NCBI GenBank assembly: GCA_038363925.1
Contig: JAQQWL010000011.1
Location: 8,804,001 to 8,868,000 of the forward strand
Length of the DNA: 64,000 nucleotides
Direction: 5' to 3'
Source: Apiospora phragmitis
Taxonomy: Eukaryota; Ascomycota; Sordariomycetes; Amphisphaeriales; Apiosporaceae
Shown in pieces: positions 59,701-64,000 of the stretch (the stretch's first letter is position 1; each line of letters starts with the position of its first letter). The notes below the pieces were generated by a model that was given only the letters and a program-made list of their open reading frames with translations, searched no databases and had not been told where the DNA came from. Both the position numbers and the translations under genes were made by a program.

Positions 59701-62700
59701 ATTATTCTCGGAATAAATAAAGATATTATTAAAGTATATTATAATAAACTTATCGAGGTATTTTTATAAAATATAATTAATTATAGTTTAAAAATCAATT
59801 AATATATTAATTAAATTAAACGATATAGTTTAATATTCGAAATAGCCGTACTTAATTCGGAACGCGGTTTTTTATTCTTTTTTTTTAATTCAGATTAAGT
59901 TATATATATTAAAAAGGTTAAATATTATAAAAATTTTAACGTGTAATAATTTATTTTATAAATCGCCAATTAAAAATAAAAAGTATCAGTTTTTAATAAT
60001 AATTTCGTTAAGCTTTTAATAATTAATATATATACGCTATTTAGGTTTTTCGTTTTTACTCTTTTTTAGAACAAAAGGGATAAAAAAGCCTATTAATAAT
60101 ATAAATAATTAAATAACTCCTTTCTCGAAATTTTTTATAATATACTCTTTTAAAGTTTATTTATACTCCTAATTAAGTTTATATATAAATATAAATAAAG
60201 GTTCTTTTTTATTTTTAAAAGGTATTTTATAATCTTATTATATATAAAACGGTAAGCTTATTTCTAGTTTTTTATTAAAAAGTACTTCGAATTACCGATA
60301 CTTTTCTAATATAATTATTATAACGTTCAGCTTAGGCTTTTTAATAATAATATATATTTTAAAAACTTTAAATTTATTAAAAGGTTACTTTTTAAACTGT
60401 TATTCATTAATTAAACCTTTTTTTAATATATTTTATTAAAATTAACCTATTTTTTAATTAATTTTAAAATTATTTACTCGTAATTAAAATATTTTTAATA
60501 TTATATTATATCTTATAACGTTTATAATATTATATATAATTTATTTATAACGTTTTCCGATATTAATTAAAAGGTTCGCAACTTTTTTTTATATTTTTTT
60601 ATTGTTATAAGTTATAAATCCTTTATTAACGGTTTTAAATCGGTATAAGGCGTTTTTTATTATTATTTAAATTTAAAGTAATTAACGATTTATAATAAAA
60701 TATAGTTTTTTTATATTTCGTTATCGAGTAACGTTTTAATATAAACTCTTTTTATATTTAATATTAATATAATATATTTATAAATAACTTAATTATTCAT
60801 TATTTAATATAAAGACCTGTTTTAGTCCGCTTATTATTATTTTTTTATAATAAGTGGCGTCTATTTTTTGAACGCTGCGTTTATAAGTCGTTAACAATAT
60901 TTTATAATCGATCCTCGTATTATCGCTATTATTCCTTTCATTTTTTATAAAGTATTTTTTAATACATTAATAAAGGTATTTTTATATTCCTTTTTATATA
61001 AAATATTATTCTTAATACTTAAAATTCGGGTTTTTTAATAATTCGAAAATTTATTAAATTTAGGGTAATTTATAAACATTTTATATATTTTTTAATATAA
61101 CGAGGGGGTTTTTTTATTAAGTATATACCTATACGTTTTAAAAGTATTAAGCGTTTTTTTTTAAACGTTTATAGGCTCGCGATTTTTTTTTAAACATATT
61201 TAAGGTATTAATTCTCGAAATATTTTTTTTAATCTCGTTTTTTTAAGTAATATTATCATAATTATTATAAATCTTTTTATATTAGTAGGTACGCGCGTCG
61301 TCTATTTGGGATTAATATTCGAATTTTGTTAATAATATAATCCAGGTATGGTTATGTAATAGGTCGCTTACCGATCCTTCGGAAGAACTATTCGTACTCA
61401 AGTTTCTTTACGAAATGTTTTATATAAACGTTATATATATACGAAATCTATAAGAGTGTGAAGTGTTTTTTATAAATAAAAGAGATTTATAAATTATCCC
61501 CTATTATATAATTACTGTAGATTTTTTAATTAAAACCGGCCGTAATAAGTATTTAGCGTAAGTATTTTAAATCGGGGTAAGGAATACTTAGGATAGTTAA
61601 CCACTCGTTAGTTTTAAGGTTTTTAAATTTAGCGATCTCGTTTATTAGCTCGTTTATTAATATACTTATTAAATATTTATAATTTATTAATTATTTTAAT
61701 TAATTTATAATATTATTTATTAAATTATTATTTTCATTATAAAAAAAGGGTTGCTCTTTTCGTATTATCGCGACGTTTTAGTTATGGTCCTCTTTATTTT
61801 TTAAAGCTTTAAAGAATTATTCGGTACTTTCTTTATTTATTAAGTAAGAGGTATACCTATTATTATAATAAGCTATTTAAAATAAATTATTATATTTAAT
61901 AATAGCGTTATTATTTTTAATAATTATTATAAGGGTGTTTTTTATTTTAATAATATTAACGTATCGTTTTTTTAAAACTTATTAAAAATCTTTTTTTAAT
62001 ATTTAATATTTTCGAGCGTAATATTTTAATTTTTAATAGTTATAATAAGTATTACGTAGTTTTTTATTTTATTTATTATATTTAATAATATTAAAATTTA
62101 TAGGTTTATTATAATAATTATATATTATAATATTTTTAGGCGGTATATAATTAAATTATTATAATTACTTTATATTAATTTAAGTTCGATTAATTTATTA
62201 CTAAGGTCCGTTTCGTTTTTCGCGGCGTTATTTATATATATAGGTATTAATTTTAATAATAAGTTTTATATATAAGAAAAAGTTATTAAAAACGTTAAAT
62301 TAATTAAGTTTATTTTTAATATTATTTTTTAATCCTCGGTAATATATTATAATTTTTATAATTTCGGTATAATTTAATTAAATTATAATATATTAGAACT
62401 CGGCTATATAAAAAGCGGCTAATCCTTTTTATTTAAAGGTTTTAAGTTCCTTTTCCGCTTGTCGCTTTTTGTTAAAGTTTTAAAAAAAATGATTTAAAGG
62501 CTTGTTCGAAGCCGTTATAACTTTTAAAAATACGTTATATTTCTATACAATATAACTTAATTTATTAGTCGTTTTTTATAAGTTTATTTAAGTAGGGTTC
62601 GAATTAAACGAGTATTTTATTTTTAAAAAACGAGGCGGCGTAAATAACTTATTAGGTAGTATTTTAGAATATTTTTTTATAAAACCGTTAATAGGCTTTA

Positions 62701-63168
62701 ATTTAAATAAAGAAGCTTTGGAGGTTTCCACTTATTTTATTAAAAAGGGTTAGCGTATTAATCTTTATACCCTTTTTTAATATAATAAGGGTTTAAATAA
62801 TATTAATAGTTATATAAAAGAGATATACTTTTTCGCGTAGCTTATTAATATTATAGTGTGTTTATTTTAAAGTACTTTTAATTAAGAGCTCGTTACGCTT
62901 TTTTTCGAGCTTAACGTAATAATATTAATAATTAGTGCTTTCTCGTTCGAGTTTTTTAATTCGTTTGGTTAGCGCTTATTATATAGGCTTATTATTATTA
63001 TTATTACTATCGACGTTTATAGTAGGGTCCTATTAGGAGGTATTAAGGGTGGCGATAGGAGTTTTTCTTTATCGGACGGTGTTATTAAGGTTAAATATAG
63101 ATATAGTTTTTATAATATTATTGTTTAAAGGTTTAAATAATAATTTATAAAAATAAAAGTAATTAAAA

Positions 63169-63853
63169 TATAATAAAAGTTATTTAGGTTTTAAAAGAAA
63201 CTTAGTAAAATATATTAAGGTTTATATTAATAATATAAAAAAGTATTTAAACGTATAATAAAAGTTATTTTTATTAATATAATAAGTAGTAACTTATAAA
63301 AATAAAGGTAATTAAGGTATATAGGTTTAGAAGTATTTATAATAGTTTTATTAAAGCTATTTATTTTCTTAATAAATTAAAATTAATATTTAAATTAATT
63401 ATTAAAATAAAAAGTATTTATATAAAATATATAAAGAACGTTTATTATTATATATTTAATCTTTTTCTTTATTAATTTATTAAAACGTCCGTTAGTTTAT
63501 AATAATCCCGTTATTAGCTCACGGTAATCTATCCTTTGAATTATAGTGATTTATTTTAATAACTTATTTAGAGGCGTCGTGATCCCGTTGCTCCTAGCTT
63601 ACTTATTAAAACGGTAATCTAGTCGCTCCTCGTTCCGTAGCTCCTTCCTAGCTGCTTTCCCGGGTCGGGTCTATCCTTTCGCTATTTAGGATATCCTCGT
63701 AATTATGTTTACGCGTTTCTATAATATAGGAGAGTTTATATTAATATAACTAGCAGTGCGGTCGGTAATTATAACGTCGTAGCCTAGTCGGGGTATAGTA
63801 ATTCCGTTCCGGCGGGTGGGGTCTTGGCCGCATGGTTAGGTCGGGTTATAACA
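63169..63853 (-). repeat. 5' LTR of gypsy-2
   Basis: The pair to 56086-56770. Its left half is strongly AT-mutated, while its right half (63480-63853) retains GC-rich words. Confidence 0.88.
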
Positions 63854-63858
63854 TATAA
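63854..63858. repeat. Target-site duplication of gypsy-2, right
   Basis: TATAA, identical to 56081-56085. Removing gypsy-2 and one copy restores continuity of the copia gag frame. Confidence 0.85.
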
Positions 63859-64000
63859 CTTCTTCGTACGTAATCTCGGGTTCGTCCTTAGGTGCCTCGG
63901 ACGGCTCGAACGTCTAGGGGACTTTAAGTTATTCGATATCAGGGTCCTGGCCCGGTTGGGAAGTATTAGGGGTAGACGCCATTATTAAGGTATCGTTTAA

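Larger units (their letters stand above)
56086..63853 (-). mobile_element. Ty3/gypsy retrotransposon 2, complete but RIP-inactivated
   Basis: 7768 bases with LTRs of 685 bases each, ends TGTAACG...TTATAACA and the duplication TATAA. The minus strand shows reverse transcriptase with YFNNIFIYSENN (about 59745-59700) and RNase H with SYPVVFFSKKLNKLE (about 59260-59210). Further integrase-like sequence lies to the left (about 58600-57700) and gag to the right (about 62900-62000). The pol region is alignable by eye to gypsy-1, but the LTRs differ in length and sequence, so the two elements belong to related families rather than being copies. RIP-type changes have destroyed all frames. Confidence 0.88.
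43356..64000 (-). mobile_element. Ty1/copia retrotransposon, RIP-mutated, split by two gypsy insertions
   Basis: A minus-strand element whose pieces lie at 63859-64000, 53420-56080 and 43356-45854. From 5' to 3': a gag start (MASTPNTSQPGQDPD) at 63982; more gag directly across the gypsy-2 site (YEEV then IATTRMKLGVWK); the integrase C-terminal region (VKTLNNIAGPD, LRINTSSPPSPEIQARAEAV) at about 45780-45640; and RNase H with DGRDNPADAFTKK near 43740-43700. Integrase before reverse transcriptase/RNase H is the copia order. Next come a purine-rich tract (AAGGGGAAGGAGGAGGA) and the 3' LTR. Every reading frame has many Trp-to-stop and Cys-to-Tyr type changes, as RIP produces. The 5' LTR is outside the window. 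About 5.3 kb of this element is visible once the insertions are subtracted. Confidence 0.85.
43590..64000. other. AT-rich RIP-mutated block
   Basis: From about 43.6 kb to the window end the DNA is dominated by A and T with TpA-rich words and stop codons in all frames. No non-transposon gene is visible. The 61-codon frame at 53879-54064 (+) lies in the copia remnant and is not credible as a gene. Confidence 0.9.

Overview
The window reads as nuclear DNA of a filamentous ascomycete (Pezizomycotina, most like a Sordariomycete). The reasons are short spliceosomal introns of 55-137 bases with GTAAGT-like donors, fungal-type families (NACHT-ankyrin, GLEYA adhesin, CE5 esterase, Spt10, Nop9), a tRNA-Leu with an intron, and a 20 kb AT-rich block of retrotransposons carrying the C-to-T/G-to-A signature of repeat-induced point mutation (RIP). 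I cannot name the species.

Region 1 (1-43.3 kb) has normal base composition and loosely spaced genes. In order: a broken lineage-specific membrane protein gene (-); a broken NACHT-ankyrin STAND gene (-); a secreted CE5 acetylxylan esterase/cutinase-like gene (-); a Reb1/TTF1-like Myb DNA-binding gene (+); a zinc-independent MDR reductase (+); a small ESCO-type zinc-finger protein (+); NOP9 (+); several unrecognised minus-strand loci (22-24.8 kb); a decayed SNF2 helicase remnant (+); a GliT-like thioredoxin-reductase-fold oxidoreductase (+); a SET-domain gene (-); a GLEYA adhesin-like gene (+); a conserved hypothetical gene (-); SPT10 (-); a divergent Tpt1/KptA-fold protein that appears to have lost its catalytic residues (+); and tRNA-Leu(CAG) (-). 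I see no biosynthetic cluster or operon-like grouping.

Many of these genes, including ones expected to be essential such as NOP9, carry one- or two-base frameshifts, often in homopolymers, while SPT10, the Tpt1-like gene, the CE5 gene and the ESCO-finger gene are open. That pattern fits uncorrected indel errors in the assembly at least as well as real gene death. A second class of lesion is in-frame nonsense codons explained by C-to-T or G-to-A changes.

Region 2 (43.36-64 kb) is a nested retrotransposon block. A Ty1/copia element on the minus strand has its 3' LTR at 43356-43558 and its gag start near 63982; its 5' LTR lies beyond the window. Two Ty3/gypsy elements, also on the minus strand, are inserted in it: gypsy-1 at 45860-53414 (LTRs about 605 bases, target duplication GGAGT) in the integrase region, and gypsy-2 at 56086-63853 (LTRs about 685 bases, target duplication TATAA) in gag. 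All reading frames are destroyed by RIP-type changes, while the outer copia LTR is almost untouched, giving a sharp edge to the AT-rich block.
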